DNA of 64,000 bases from Tidjanibacter sp. (lineage in GTDB: Bacteria; Bacteroidota; Bacteroidia; Bacteroidales; Rikenellaceae), in the NCBI GenBank assembly GCA_017466345.1, contig JAFTUI010000018.1, positions 46,039-110,038 of the forward strand. Direction: 5' to 3'. The notes beneath the pieces were generated by a model that saw only the letters and a list, made by a program, of their open reading frames with translations, was not told the origin of the DNA and made no database searches. Shown in pieces: positions 35,983 through 44,393 of this stretch; the stretch's first letter is position 1, and each line of letters starts with the position of its first letter. The position numbers and the translations under genes were made by a program.

Positions 35983-37056
35983 TTCGCACGAAGAAAAAGA
36001 GCCACGGAACAATGTTGTCTATCTATCTTGAATTCAGTCCACCATTCGTGGATAATAACGGCAAAAGTGTGCGCTATGAATTCCTTGATCTTGAGAAGTA
36101 TACCACACCGACGAATGACACTCAACGGAAGTTTAACGACTCCATTGATGAGATTGCTGATGCGATTCGCTGTGAGCGATACATCAGCCTTGTACATAAA
36201 GATTATGAGTTTCTATCCAAGAGACGCATCAATGAAGACTTCCTTGACTATTTCCACCGCAACATAATATATCGTGGCATCAAGTTTAGGGTAAGCTTGA
36301 AATATCTCTACCGTTATTGTAAGGGCAAGTGTTGCTTCAAGGATGTAACGGTCAGTTTCTGCGAACAATTCAAGGGATACCTCACAAATACGAAAGGATT
36401 GCATAGGCAAGCAAAACTAAGCCAAAACACAGCATCAGCATACTTTAATGCCTTTATGAGTATCGTGAATCTTGCACACCAGGACGGTATCATCAAGACC
36501 GATATAAACACGAAGATATCTCGCATACATTGGAAACACGACACCGCAAAAGAGTATCTCGACGAGAAAGAAATTCGCAGACTGGAGCGTGTAGAGTTTA
36601 AGGAATATCAGGATATCCAACGAGCGAGCCTGCTGTCAATCTATACCGGACTGCGACGTAGCGACATCCTAGCCCTTGATTGGAAAAGCGTGCACATCAA
36701 CTCAAAGAAACGATCATATCTTGATATCGTTATTAGCAAAACACAAGTGGCCATAAAACTACCTCTCTCACCCTCTGCGATTGAACTACTCGGCAAACCT
36801 CAAAAGAGAGGGTTGGTCTTTCCCGACTTGACGAGTTATAAGTTAAGTTTCTACACCCCACGCCTACTAAAACTCGCAAAGATAGAGAAGCACATAACCT
36901 TCCACTGCTTTCGCCACACCTTCGCTATGCGTCTTCTGGAAAATGGCGTGGACATCTACTATCGCCACCCTCCTTGGTCATAAATCCGTCACAAGCACGC
37001 AGGTCTACGCCCGCCTCTCGCAAGCACAAATCCGACAGGCAGTGATGAAATTATAA
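35967..37056 (+). pseudogene. Tyrosine recombinase/integrase, frameshifted near the C-terminus
   Basis: Phage-integrase family. Core-binding helices span about residues 90-190; the catalytic Arg is in TGLRRSD (R230) and the box HCFRHTF (H313, R316) is present. After GVDIY (base 36959) the frame runs into a stop at 36981. Reading on from 36961 in the next frame gives IATLLGHKS and the catalytic tyrosine in QVYARLS, ending at 37056. A 2-nt loss (or 1-nt gain) at about 36957-36960 therefore separates the Tyr from the rest, and the enzyme should be dead unless the ribosome shifts frame or the base call is wrong. Confidence 0.8.
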
Positions 37057-37140
37057 GATGTGTAGTTTAGCATTAATTGATACTGACGAGATTTGACATT
37101 GTTGGGATGTAGTTTTGCCGAAAATTACATCTCATTTATT

Positions 37141-38178
37141 ATGAAAACCGAAAAATATACCCACTTGCGGGAGCAGGTACAGAAAATCGAGGAGAAGATT
37201 CTTGCCATCACGGGCAAAAATGTGGAGTTTAATATCGAGTGGACTCGCTCGCAGCGTAAATGCGAGCAGGTGGAACGACTGATTTGGAAGCGCAAACATC
37301 TGCTCGATAAGATGTTTGTCGCTAAGACAGAGGAGGTAAAGCGTATGGAGCAGTTGAACAGTCGTTTGTACGACCTCACGCAGAAAATGTATGCTCGCAC
37401 GGAGGAAGTCTATCGCAAGATGGCGACCACAACCTACGACCCCGAATTTGATGACGATGTGGAGGTCGAGGGCTCGCTTAGGTTTTCGCCGAATGGGCAC
37501 AGTTCTGTTTTGCCAATGGCGAATGACGACTATTACGGCTCGGAATTCTATGAGATGTTTTGCATTATTGACTGGCTCTACACTTGCGAGCATCTGAAAT
37601 TGGAGGAGGTAGAGTCTTGCTGGTGTCTCCGCTCGCCTGCCGACTATCGCCCCGAAATGACCCGCGAAGAGTTGGGGATAAAAGACGACCTCAATGACGA
37701 CACGACTTGGTATGAGTTCGTACAGCCCGCTGCCGAGAAATTGAGCCACCTCTGCATCTGCCACGCCATTCACGATTTGAGTTGCCACAAGCCCTATTCC
37801 ATTCCCGACATTCTGCGTATGAACGACTTTTGCGTGGAGGTCAAGGTCACGCATCAGCATTGGGAGGAGCAAGATGGCTGCGGTTGGAAATGGTGGGAGC
37901 GTTGTTCGTTCGAGGAGTTTAGGGATAAGTTTGTGCGCGAGGCGAAGCAGAATCGTGCGCCACAAATCCGACTTGGGCAGGAAATAGCCAATCGCACACG
38001 CCAATATTTCCACGATTATCTGGAGGACTTATCCGCAGATATGCCTAGCGTAGAGCAGTGGACGGAGCCATTATCCGATGAAGTTCACTATCGCTGGCGT
38101 CCGCAAAAAGATTGCTTCTACTTAGATGAAAATATAGACGACTACCTGCGAGAGTTGTATGAGTTTGTGAGAAGATAA
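37141..38178 (+). CDS. Hypothetical protein, accessory island
   Basis: A 345-aa protein I do not recognise. The first 110 residues are highly charged and predicted helical or coiled coil (LREQVQKIEEKIL, QVERLIWKRKHLL, KTEEVKRMEQL). The rest is rich in Trp, Cys and acidic residues (CIIDWLYTCEHLKLEEVESCWCL, GCGWKWWERCSFEEF). No signal peptide or membrane helix. The start is the ATG at 37141; upstream in-frame codons are unlikely. The strong acidic character resembles small phage or plasmid proteins, but no function is proposed. Confidence 0.6.
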   Translation: MKTEKYTHLREQVQKIEEKILAITGKNVEFNIEWTRSQRKCEQVERLIWKRKHLLDKMFVAKTEEVKRMEQLNSRLYDLTQKMYARTEEVYRKMATTTYDPEFDDDVEVEGSLRFSPNGHSSVLPMANDDYYGSEFYEMFCIIDWLYTCEHLKLEEVESCWCLRSPADYRPEMTREELGIKDDLNDDTTWYEFVQPAAEKLSHLCICHAIHDLSCHKPYSIPDILRMNDFCVEVKVTHQHWEEQDGCGWKWWERCSFEEFRDKFVREAKQNRAPQIRLGQEIANRTRQYFHDYLEDLSADMPSVEQWTEPLSDEVHYRWRPQKDCFYLDENIDDYLRELYEFVRR

Positions 38179-38213
38179 ATTTCATACTGTCGCATTTTGT
38201 TAGTCTGCCGCCA

Positions 38214-38221
38214 TACCTTTG
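38214..38221 (+). promoter_or_regulatory. -7 element for the small membrane protein / WYL unit
   Basis: TACCTTTG, 24 bp before the ATG at 38246, with TTTG at 38196-38199 as a closely spaced candidate -33 box. Confidence 0.55.
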
Positions 38222-38245
38222 CATCAAAATTTAATAGCAAAGAGT

Positions 38246-38488
38246 ATGGAGCAGAAGAAGCATCAGAAACAAAACCAAGAGCAGTTGCCATTTAGTGAGC
38301 AGTTGCGACAAAGTATTATAAATCAGTCATGTAACCCTACGACTTTGTGGGGTCGTGCGGCTGATTCGTTTCCACAGAATAAGCGCAAACAACGCATACA
38401 CATTGCTATTGCAGTCGTGGTTGGCGTCGTTATCGGCGCATTGACGATGCACTTTTTATCCTCGCCCGAGCGATGGATTCGATTATAA
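38246..38488 (+). CDS. Small tail-anchored membrane protein
   Basis: An 80-aa protein: a Gln/Lys-rich N-terminal half (MEQKKHQKQNQEQLPFSEQL) and one C-terminal transmembrane helix (about residues 51-71, HIAIAVVVGVVIGALTMHFL). No known family. It has its own promoter and lies 30 bp before the WYL regulator, probably in one transcript. Confidence 0.6.
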   Translation: MEQKKHQKQNQEQLPFSEQLRQSIINQSCNPTTLWGRAADSFPQNKRKQRIHIAIAVVVGVVIGALTMHFLSSPERWIRL

Positions 38489-38518
38489 TTTTTAACTTTA
38501 CCTAAAATTCATATTACT

Positions 38519-39457
38519 ATGAGTACCGCAGGACTTATCAATCGCTATGTATGGTTCGTGACGACCATTTATAACAGAGGCCCTATCTCGCTCGAAGAGA
38601 TACAGTGCCGCTACGAGTCGCACTTTGGGCGTGGCGAGGAGCTTTCGGAGCGTCAGTTCCACCGCTACACCGATGCTGTGGAGGAGTTGTTCGACATCGA
38701 GATAAAGTATAGTCGCACACAGCGAGGCTATGTCGTTGCCGACCGCGAAGGTATCGACAATATGGCTATGCGCAAGTGGCTTATCCAAACCTTCTCGGTG
38801 AATAACATTCTGCACGAGAGCCAGGAACTCAAAAATCGCATTCTCCTCGAAAATGTGCCTTCGGGACAGCAGCACCTGACGACCATCGTGGATGCGATGC
38901 GTGAGAGTGTAGCGCTCATAATGACTTACCACAGTTTTCATCGTGAGGAACCTTCGACCTTTGAGGTTGAGCCCTACTGTGTAAAACTCTTTGAGCAGAG
39001 GTGGTATATGCTCGGAATGAGCGACAAACTGCGCTTGTATGCCCTCGACCGCATTAAGGTATTGGAGCCGACCGAGCGCAAATTCAAACTGCCCAAGAAG
39101 TTCGATGCGGCGAAGTTCTTTGAGGACTACTACGGCATTATCATCGGCGATGAGGATTTCGATGTCGAGCCAGTGGCGTTGAAGGTCGATTCGTGGCAGA
39201 GCAAATATCTCCGCACTCTGCCACTACACCACACGCAGGTCGAGGTGGAGCGCAACGAGGAGTATTCAATTTTCGAGTACCGCTTGTGTCCGTCGTTTGA
39301 TTTTCAGCAGAAGTTGCTCTCAATGGGCGACTCGGCGGGTGTATTAGCCCCCGTGGCGCTCAGAGATATTCTCCGCAAGAAAGCCGAAACCACCGCAAAT
39401 AACAACGCCTTGGGAGGAATGGGCTCGGGGTATCATTTTAAGGTGTATAAGAAGTAA
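38519..39457 (+). CDS. WYL-domain transcriptional regulator
   Basis: A 312-aa protein with an N-terminal winged-HTH-like segment (about residues 1-75, LINRYVWFVTTIYNRGPISLEEI...ELSERQFHRYTDAVEELF) and a WYL domain at about residues 125-200 (MRESVALIMTYHSFHREE...YCVKLFEQRWYMLGMSDKLRLYALDRIKVLE), plus a C-terminal extension. WYL proteins sense nucleic-acid or nucleotide ligands and often control defence or mobile-element genes. Here it precedes the FtsK/DnaE-like cassette and is a candidate regulator of it; that link is inference from position. Confidence 0.85.
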   Translation: MSTAGLINRYVWFVTTIYNRGPISLEEIQCRYESHFGRGEELSERQFHRYTDAVEELFDIEIKYSRTQRGYVVADREGIDNMAMRKWLIQTFSVNNILHESQELKNRILLENVPSGQQHLTTIVDAMRESVALIMTYHSFHREEPSTFEVEPYCVKLFEQRWYMLGMSDKLRLYALDRIKVLEPTERKFKLPKKFDAAKFFEDYYGIIIGDEDFDVEPVALKVDSWQSKYLRTLPLHHTQVEVERNEEYSIFEYRLCPSFDFQQKLLSMGDSAGVLAPVALRDILRKKAETTANNNALGGMGSGYHFKVYKK

Positions 39458-39462
39458 TAAGT

Positions 39463-40275
39463 ATGAAAACTTATAAAGAACAAGAAGAGGAGTTGTTTGC
39501 TCGATGGATGGAGGCGTGCCGAGTGAAAGATGGCATAAATCCGGAGGAGGATTTTGCCTATGACGGCATCCTATTTCGTGGGGAACTTGAACTCTTAAAT
39601 GGCTGTTGGATACGCCACTCGGGAGACGAAACCGAACTGTGGGATAACGCACCTTGTCGTTTGCTGATTCTAACCAAAGATACCACCCGTAACGGCGGTC
39701 AAGAGGATATACGCGAGGAGGCTGCTCTGAAAAACAACATTGAGGATAGGAAAGAGCCGGCAGCAGGAATGTATCGAAACTTAACATTGTGGTCGTATGC
39801 TCTGCTCAATGCGGTGCAAGGTGGCGAGGTTGTAGAATACAACCAAACACCCCCCTGTTGGGATGAGTTGCGTGAGCACTACACCTCTGCCCCAATTGCG
39901 CGTGTGAATTGTAAAAAAGAGATTGGGGAGAGTTCTATCAGAGATGAGGTATTAAAGGCTCATATCGAAAGATATGCCGATTTACTCCAAGAGCAAATTG
40001 CGATGTACGATGCCGACATTATACTCTGCTGTGGAGGCGGCGGAATAATCAAAGATTTTGTAAAGGGCACATACTTACCAGACCTTGAAAAGTTTTCGGA
40101 TGCTGGCTGGGTATATTTTTCGCCCTCAACCAAAAAGATTGTAATAGATAGCTATCATCCAACAGCGCGTAAAAAGCGACAAGACATATACGAGCAGATG
40201 ATGGCAGATTTGAAGGCGTTTTTAGGGATGCATCCCGAATATCATAAATCCAAAACCGATGGAAGAGAAATTTGA
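39463..40275 (+). CDS. Hypothetical protein, possibly uracil-DNA-glycosylase-like fold
   Basis: A 270-aa cytoplasmic protein. Segments RLLILTKDTTRNGG (about residues 65-78), ADIILCCGGGGIIKDF (about 184-199) and VIDSYHPTARKKR (about 227-239) recall the spacing of the water-activating and HPS-type motifs of uracil-DNA-glycosylase-fold proteins, but the match is weak and no catalytic residue is certain. It follows the WYL gene by 5 bp and overlaps the next ORF by 17 nt, so it belongs to the cassette transcript. Confidence 0.5.
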   Translation: MKTYKEQEEELFARWMEACRVKDGINPEEDFAYDGILFRGELELLNGCWIRHSGDETELWDNAPCRLLILTKDTTRNGGQEDIREEAALKNNIEDRKEPAAGMYRNLTLWSYALLNAVQGGEVVEYNQTPPCWDELREHYTSAPIARVNCKKEIGESSIRDEVLKAHIERYADLLQEQIAMYDADIILCCGGGGIIKDFVKGTYLPDLEKFSDAGWVYFSPSTKKIVIDSYHPTARKKRQDIYEQMMADLKAFLGMHPEYHKSKTDGREI

Positions 40276-40512
40276 TTTTTCGCAGGCTGACCCTCTGTTT
40301 GTTGAGGCAGCAAGATTTGTTGTAGAGAACAATAGAATGGCTTGGGGGGCCCTTTGGAGCGTAAATTTGAGATTGGTTTCATTCGTTCCAGACGCATCCT
40401 CGAGCAGTTGGAGGCAGCCGGTATTGTTGGTGAGGCTGTGCGCTGTAAATCTCGCACCGTACTCTGCACCGCTGAGGAGTTGGAACAAAAACTCGCCGAG
40501 TGGCAGAAATAG
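40259..40512 (+). pseudogene. Stand-alone FtsK-gamma domain, frameshifted at a G6 tract
   Basis: The first frame gives ADPLFVEAARFVVENNRMAW; from about 40353 the other frame gives LERKFEIGFIRSRRILEQLE and AAGIVGEAV, ending in WQK at 40512. Joined, they are a complete FtsK gamma winged-helix domain (consensus DPLxxEAxxFV...FxIGxxRAxRxxxxLExxGIVG), the part that reads KOPS DNA in FtsK. The break is at GGGGGG (40345-40350): one more G restores a single frame of about 84 codons. It could be an assembly error, a true mutation or slippage-based phase variation. Confidence 0.72.
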
Positions 40513-40533
40513 CTAACTAATATACACAAACAT

Positions 40534-40574
40534 TCCCCCTCTCTGTCCTGATATGGCAGAGAGGGGTTTTACTT
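40534..40574 (+). terminator. Terminator after the FtsK-gamma ORF
   Basis: CCCCTCTCTG pairs with CAGAGAGGGG, ending in TTTTACTTTT; the T-run overlaps the next -7 box (TACTTTTG, 40570-40577). Confidence 0.7.
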
Positions 40575-40577
40575 TTG
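40570..40577 (+). promoter_or_regulatory. -7 element for the 92-aa ORF
   Basis: TACTTTTG, 24 bp before the ATG at 40602. Confidence 0.5.
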
Positions 40578-40601
40578 TCGCAGAATCAAAATCAATGATT
40601 T

Positions 40602-40880
40602 ATGACAAAAGAAGAACTCTGCGAGGCTCTCCATCGAGAGATGCTATTCTACTATTTTGCGCAGCGTGAGCCTCGGCTCGAAGTCCGCACGGGCGAGCCA
40701 TTGATAAATGCCGTCGGGCGGAAGATGCTGCCATACGCTGACTGCGGCTTTCCTCGCCCAATAACCGAGGCCGATATCGAAATGCTCTGCAACTGCTCCT
40801 TTGCGGGGTTGTTCCACTACGACCTCGAAAAAGGTGCAGAGAAAATTACTCGACTCAAACAAAAACTAAAATCACTCTGA
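40602..40880 (+). CDS. Small hypothetical protein, accessory island
   Basis: A 92-aa protein of unknown family, with no signal or membrane segment. Notable stretches are MTKEELCEALHREMLFYYFA and LPYADCGFPRPITEADIEML; it ends in a basic helix (EKITRLKQKLKSL). It has its own promoter and lies between two FtsK-derived ORFs. Confidence 0.5.
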   Translation: MTKEELCEALHREMLFYYFAQREPRLEVRTGEPLINAVGRKMLPYADCGFPRPITEADIEMLCNCSFAGLFHYDLEKGAEKITRLKQKLKSL

Positions 40881-40903
40881 CAGTTTTGGGCAGAGTTGGA
40901 CGA

Positions 40904-40911
40904 TAGCTTTG
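40904..40911 (+). promoter_or_regulatory. -7 element for the FtsK-like/DnaE-like genes
   Basis: TAGCTTTG, 30 bp before the ATG at 40942; the in-frame TTG at 40909 lies within it and is rejected as a start. Confidence 0.5.
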
Positions 40912-40941
40912 CTTAAAGAATATGATAAATACTGCAAGAAA

Positions 40942-41940
40942 ATGGAGAATAACACAAACGCACGCAGAATGAGATTGATACAACAGAGGATTAGAAAGAT
41001 ATTCAATCCCAGCTTGATAATCTCAAGTGAAAACTCTAATTATTATGTTTCCTCATTCTCCTTTAATCCCCCAAGGTCCAACCCGATGATAATACATAGC
41101 GATTTAGAAGAGGCTATATTGATGTTGGATAATTGTTGTAGACCGAGGGGAACTGTATCTGTAAATGAGGATGGGAGTATATTAGTCAGAATAGAATGCC
41201 CCAAGGGTGATGATAAATTGCATACGATAGATTTGAAACGGGAGTTTCAAATACTTGCTACAGAAATTGAGGGTATGGTTTTGCCCATTATTGTGGGTGT
41301 TGATGATAATCTCAAAACAAATATTGTTGATTTAGCAAGAATCGGAGGGCTACTTATTGGTGGTTCGCAGGCTGATAAATGCGAATTGTTATCATCTATT
41401 GCTTTGTCCGCACGGAAACTTCGGGTAAAAGGTTGCGCAAGTTGTATGATAATAGATCCTAATAGGAATCTTCAACAGTCTTATGAAAAAATAGAGTCTT
41501 ATTATTCGGCAGTTGATTATGCTCATACGAATAATGAGATAGATGGTATGTTACAATACATATGTGAAGTTATAGATAAAGAGGAGTCCGATTACAATCC
41601 TTATTTAATCATTATTGATGACTTTGATTGTATAATGCACGATGAGCAACTTGCAAATAAACTATTATATATCGCAGAGAGAGGGCAGCGAATTGGAATC
41701 TATTTGGTTTTAGCGTCTAATAAAGTGAATTATGAAGTCTTTACAGGGCGACTGAAAGCAAATTTCCCTGCCCGTATATCATTTCATCAGCCCACAGAGG
41801 TAGAATCCAGAATTATACTTGATGATACATACGCCCATTATCTGACACAGCATAATGAATTTTGTTATTCGTATGATAGTATTGTAACCATATTGCAAAT
41901 TCCTAAAACAGACGATGATTATGAATACTACATTTTTTGA
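40942..41940 (+). CDS. FtsK/SpoIIIE-like motor protein with degenerate Walker A
   Basis: A 332-aa protein aligning with the FtsK RecA-like motor domain: LPIIVGVDDNLKTNIVDLAR (about 114-133), then IGGLLIGGSQADKCELLSS where FtsK has the P-loop, Walker B LIIIDDFDCIM (222-232), ERGQRIGIYLVLASNK (247-261) and ANFPARISF...ESRIILD (273-294). The P-loop reads GGSQADKC (140-147): Lys is kept but the Gly before it is Asp and the Ser/Thr after it is Cys, so ATPase activity is doubtful. No membrane segment and no gamma domain. The gene is A/T-richer than its neighbours and overlaps the next gene. Confidence 0.78.
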   Translation: MENNTNARRMRLIQQRIRKIFNPSLIISSENSNYYVSSFSFNPPRSNPMIIHSDLEEAILMLDNCCRPRGTVSVNEDGSILVRIECPKGDDKLHTIDLKREFQILATEIEGMVLPIIVGVDDNLKTNIVDLARIGGLLIGGSQADKCELLSSIALSARKLRVKGCASCMIIDPNRNLQQSYEKIESYYSAVDYAHTNNEIDGMLQYICEVIDKEESDYNPYLIIIDDFDCIMHDEQLANKLLYIAERGQRIGIYLVLASNKVNYEVFTGRLKANFPARISFHQPTEVESRIILDDTYAHYLTQHNEFCYSYDSIVTILQIPKTDDDYEYYIF

Positions 41941-42868
41941 TTGGAACAGCCGCGACCCGCTGTTCGACGAGGTGGCGCATTATGTGGTTGAGCGACAGGC
42001 GGTGTCGGCATCGGCTATCAGTGATAAATTTTGCATCGGCTTTAACCGAGCAAAACGCATTATCAAGCAGTTGGAGCAGGCACATATCGTAGGCGAAGAG
42101 TGGAGCTCTCGCCATCCACGAGCAATCTATGACTGTTGTTTTCGTAAGCTCGATAAGAGATTGGCAGACCTTGCCACTATTGCCCGCTTGCAACCGTTGG
42201 AGGATAAATGGCAGGCAAAGTATGCAGCATATGAGGCAAAAAAACGCGAAGAGGAGGGTGAGGATTACTATTTCAAATTGGCAAATCACCTTCCGCTTGC
42301 CAAGGAGTTACGCGAGCAAGAGGAGGCTCGTGCCCGCTTTGAGGCAATGACCGAGGAGGAGCGACAAGCCGAAATAGAACGCCTCGATAAAGAGAGGAAA
42401 GAGAAGGATAATAATTGGGGCAAAGGTCCTGTTCACGGAATGGAACGCAAGGATTGGAATGCCTATGTGGGAGCGCACGATAGGCAAAAACACGATATGA
42501 TTATGCGCGAATTGCCGTGGGGTGGCGATTACGATTGGTCGGATATCTTCCAGATTTTGAAATTCAAAATCGAGCGAATGATTGAATATTGGGAGCAGTT
42601 CGGACATTGTCGAAATGGACGTTATGTGGTAAGTACAATGCGTACAGCCTGCAGCCTAATAGAAATAGTTCTAAAAGATGGTAACGAGAGTGGTAATTGC
42701 GAGCATTTCCCTTATCGGGTAAACCTGCATAATACCGAACGATTTAGAATTTATCACGACCACAAAGGTCTTATTTGCAAAGGCGACAAGCAAAGAGTGC
42801 GTTACTGCAAAGCGTATTGCATTTTGTTTAAATTTTTGGAGTTTCATATGCATAATTGGTGGGATTAG
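41921..42868 (+). CDS. FtsK-gamma-domain fusion protein
   Basis: A 315-aa protein. Residues about 9-70 form an FtsK gamma winged helix (RDPLFDEVAHYVVERQ, then ISDKFCIGFNRAKRIIKQLE and QAHIVGEEW). A long charged coiled coil follows (about 85-165, EEARARFEAMTEEERQAEIE), then an unassigned C-terminal domain ending FLEFHMHNWWD, a WWD-type tail I associate with phage and plasmid hypotheticals. It overlaps the FtsK-like motor gene, so motor and DNA-reading domain are coupled but separate. An alternative ATG lies at 41915. Confidence 0.75.
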   Translation: MNTTFFDWNSRDPLFDEVAHYVVERQAVSASAISDKFCIGFNRAKRIIKQLEQAHIVGEEWSSRHPRAIYDCCFRKLDKRLADLATIARLQPLEDKWQAKYAAYEAKKREEEGEDYYFKLANHLPLAKELREQEEARARFEAMTEEERQAEIERLDKERKEKDNNWGKGPVHGMERKDWNAYVGAHDRQKHDMIMRELPWGGDYDWSDIFQILKFKIERMIEYWEQFGHCRNGRYVVSTMRTACSLIEIVLKDGNESGNCEHFPYRVNLHNTERFRIYHDHKGLICKGDKQRVRYCKAYCILFKFLEFHMHNWWD

Positions 42869-42870
42869 TT

Positions 42871-43986
42871 ATGATTGAGTGTATTAGATTTCGTTCGGTG
42901 TTACCTTTTGATGAGAATGTTAAAGAGGAGTTTATATCCGAGATTTGGGGAGGAGCTATCCACCGTTGGAGAGGGAATATAACGCCTGATATTAAGGCGA
43001 GAATAGAGAAGGAGATTGCCACTTTTGAGCAGGTGGATGGGTATATGGAGTATCTCTATTTCGTGTGGCGAGTGGTCTATGATAGCGGATACTATATTAT
43101 GCCTTATCGTACTCTTGCCCACGCATCAGCGGTGTGCTATGCGTTAGAAATTACGGAGGTTGACCCTATTCGTTTGGGGCTTGATTTCAACCGCTTTATG
43201 CAGACAGATAAGCCACGATTCGTTGAGATTGGTTTGGCCACCAATGCTACAAAATCGCAGATTCAAACCGAGATTATGAACCTCGACTTTGATGAGGATA
43301 GGGAGCGCTTGGGCGAACGAGAGTTGGATGAGAAAGCCCCTGCTCTGACAATTTATCCGAGCCAGCGCACTGCACAGTTATTGGGATATTTTAGCGATAA
43401 AGTCAATTTTGACTACATACCATTTGACGACCGAGAGACTTTCTACACCTTGTTGCGCTCAAATGACTTAACGGGTGTGTATGGATGTAATGATGGAACG
43501 GTTTTGCAGGAATATCTAACGCAAGCCAAACCCCATTTTGAGGATTTAATACCGTTTTGTACAGCGAGCATTATAGACTATCCGACTAATCACATCTATA
43601 CATCACGCAAATATGGCCTTGCGTGGGAGCCTCGTTTCACGCCAGATATTGAGATGATATTGAGCGAAACTTGTGGCGATATACTCTACAATGAACAGGT
43701 CTATGCTATCGCCAAATTGGTCGGTTATACTCCAAGCGAGGCGGAGGCGTTTCGTAAGGTGCTGACTGCTCGCAAAAAGCAGGAATATAATAATCACCGC
43801 CGCCGATTCAATAAGCATAAGGGGTTACTTCGTAAACTTATAAATGAGGGCAGTTGGTCTTTTCCGAAGGCTGTGATGGCAGAGTTTACCCGCTTGGTCT
43901 ATCTTACCGCCTACCTCAAAACGCATTTCCCCGAGGAATACACTCGCGCAGCCTTATGCGTAGCAGCGAGCGATGATTATTATTAA
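42871..43986 (+). CDS. DnaE-like (Pol III alpha) protein lacking the catalytic aspartates
   Basis: A 371-aa protein that matches the palm-to-fingers part of bacterial DnaE. Residues 59-110 follow the GYFLIVxDFIxWA...PGRGSxAGSLVAYALxITxxDP...FxRFL block, but the PGRGS loop reads PYRTLAHAS and the PDFDxDF catalytic motif is PRFVEIG (115-121), so all three acidic residues are gone. Fingers motifs are clear: PFDDRETFYTLLRSNDLTGV, GDILYNEQVYAIAKLVGYTP, EAFRKVLTARK and YLTAYLKTHFPEEYTRAAL. No PHP domain or beta-clamp tail. It must be non-catalytic; a structural or DNA-binding role is inferred. ATG at 42871. Confidence 0.8.
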   Translation: MIECIRFRSVLPFDENVKEEFISEIWGGAIHRWRGNITPDIKARIEKEIATFEQVDGYMEYLYFVWRVVYDSGYYIMPYRTLAHASAVCYALEITEVDPIRLGLDFNRFMQTDKPRFVEIGLATNATKSQIQTEIMNLDFDEDRERLGERELDEKAPALTIYPSQRTAQLLGYFSDKVNFDYIPFDDRETFYTLLRSNDLTGVYGCNDGTVLQEYLTQAKPHFEDLIPFCTASIIDYPTNHIYTSRKYGLAWEPRFTPDIEMILSETCGDILYNEQVYAIAKLVGYTPSEAEAFRKVLTARKKQEYNNHRRRFNKHKGLLRKLINEGSWSFPKAVMAEFTRLVYLTAYLKTHFPEEYTRAALCVAASDDYY

Positions 43987-44315
43987 TAGCGGGTAGCACA
44001 TATTAGAAATATCATCAATCAAAATTATTATTGCATCTGCAAACTTATTATATCCATCAATCTATAAACTTTACAAAAATTATGTATCTTTACACTCGAA
44101 TTCGGGCACCGGCTCGGAACAGACGATTTATTATTGACTATCATTATTTGTTAATGTTTGTCAAAATTTTTCGCCCCAATTCAGCCCAAAACCCGTATAT
44201 GATTGATTTTCAAGCAGTCTAACCTTCTGCATCGGAAAGTAATTTTTGCACTCTAATGACCACTAATAAACACTAATGCCTACAAAAATCGGCTGAAAAT
44301 CATACAAAATAGACG

Positions 44316-44353
44316 AAAAATCCCGAGAGTTAGACTCGACTTTCGGGATTTTT
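44316..44353 (+). terminator. Terminator in the island
   Basis: AAAAATCCCGA (44316-44326) pairs with TCGGGATTTTT (44343-44353); symmetric, so it may act in both directions. Confidence 0.7.
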
Positions 44354-44393
44354 ATATGCTTTAATCTCTTCAACAAAAATATCTTGCCAAGTT

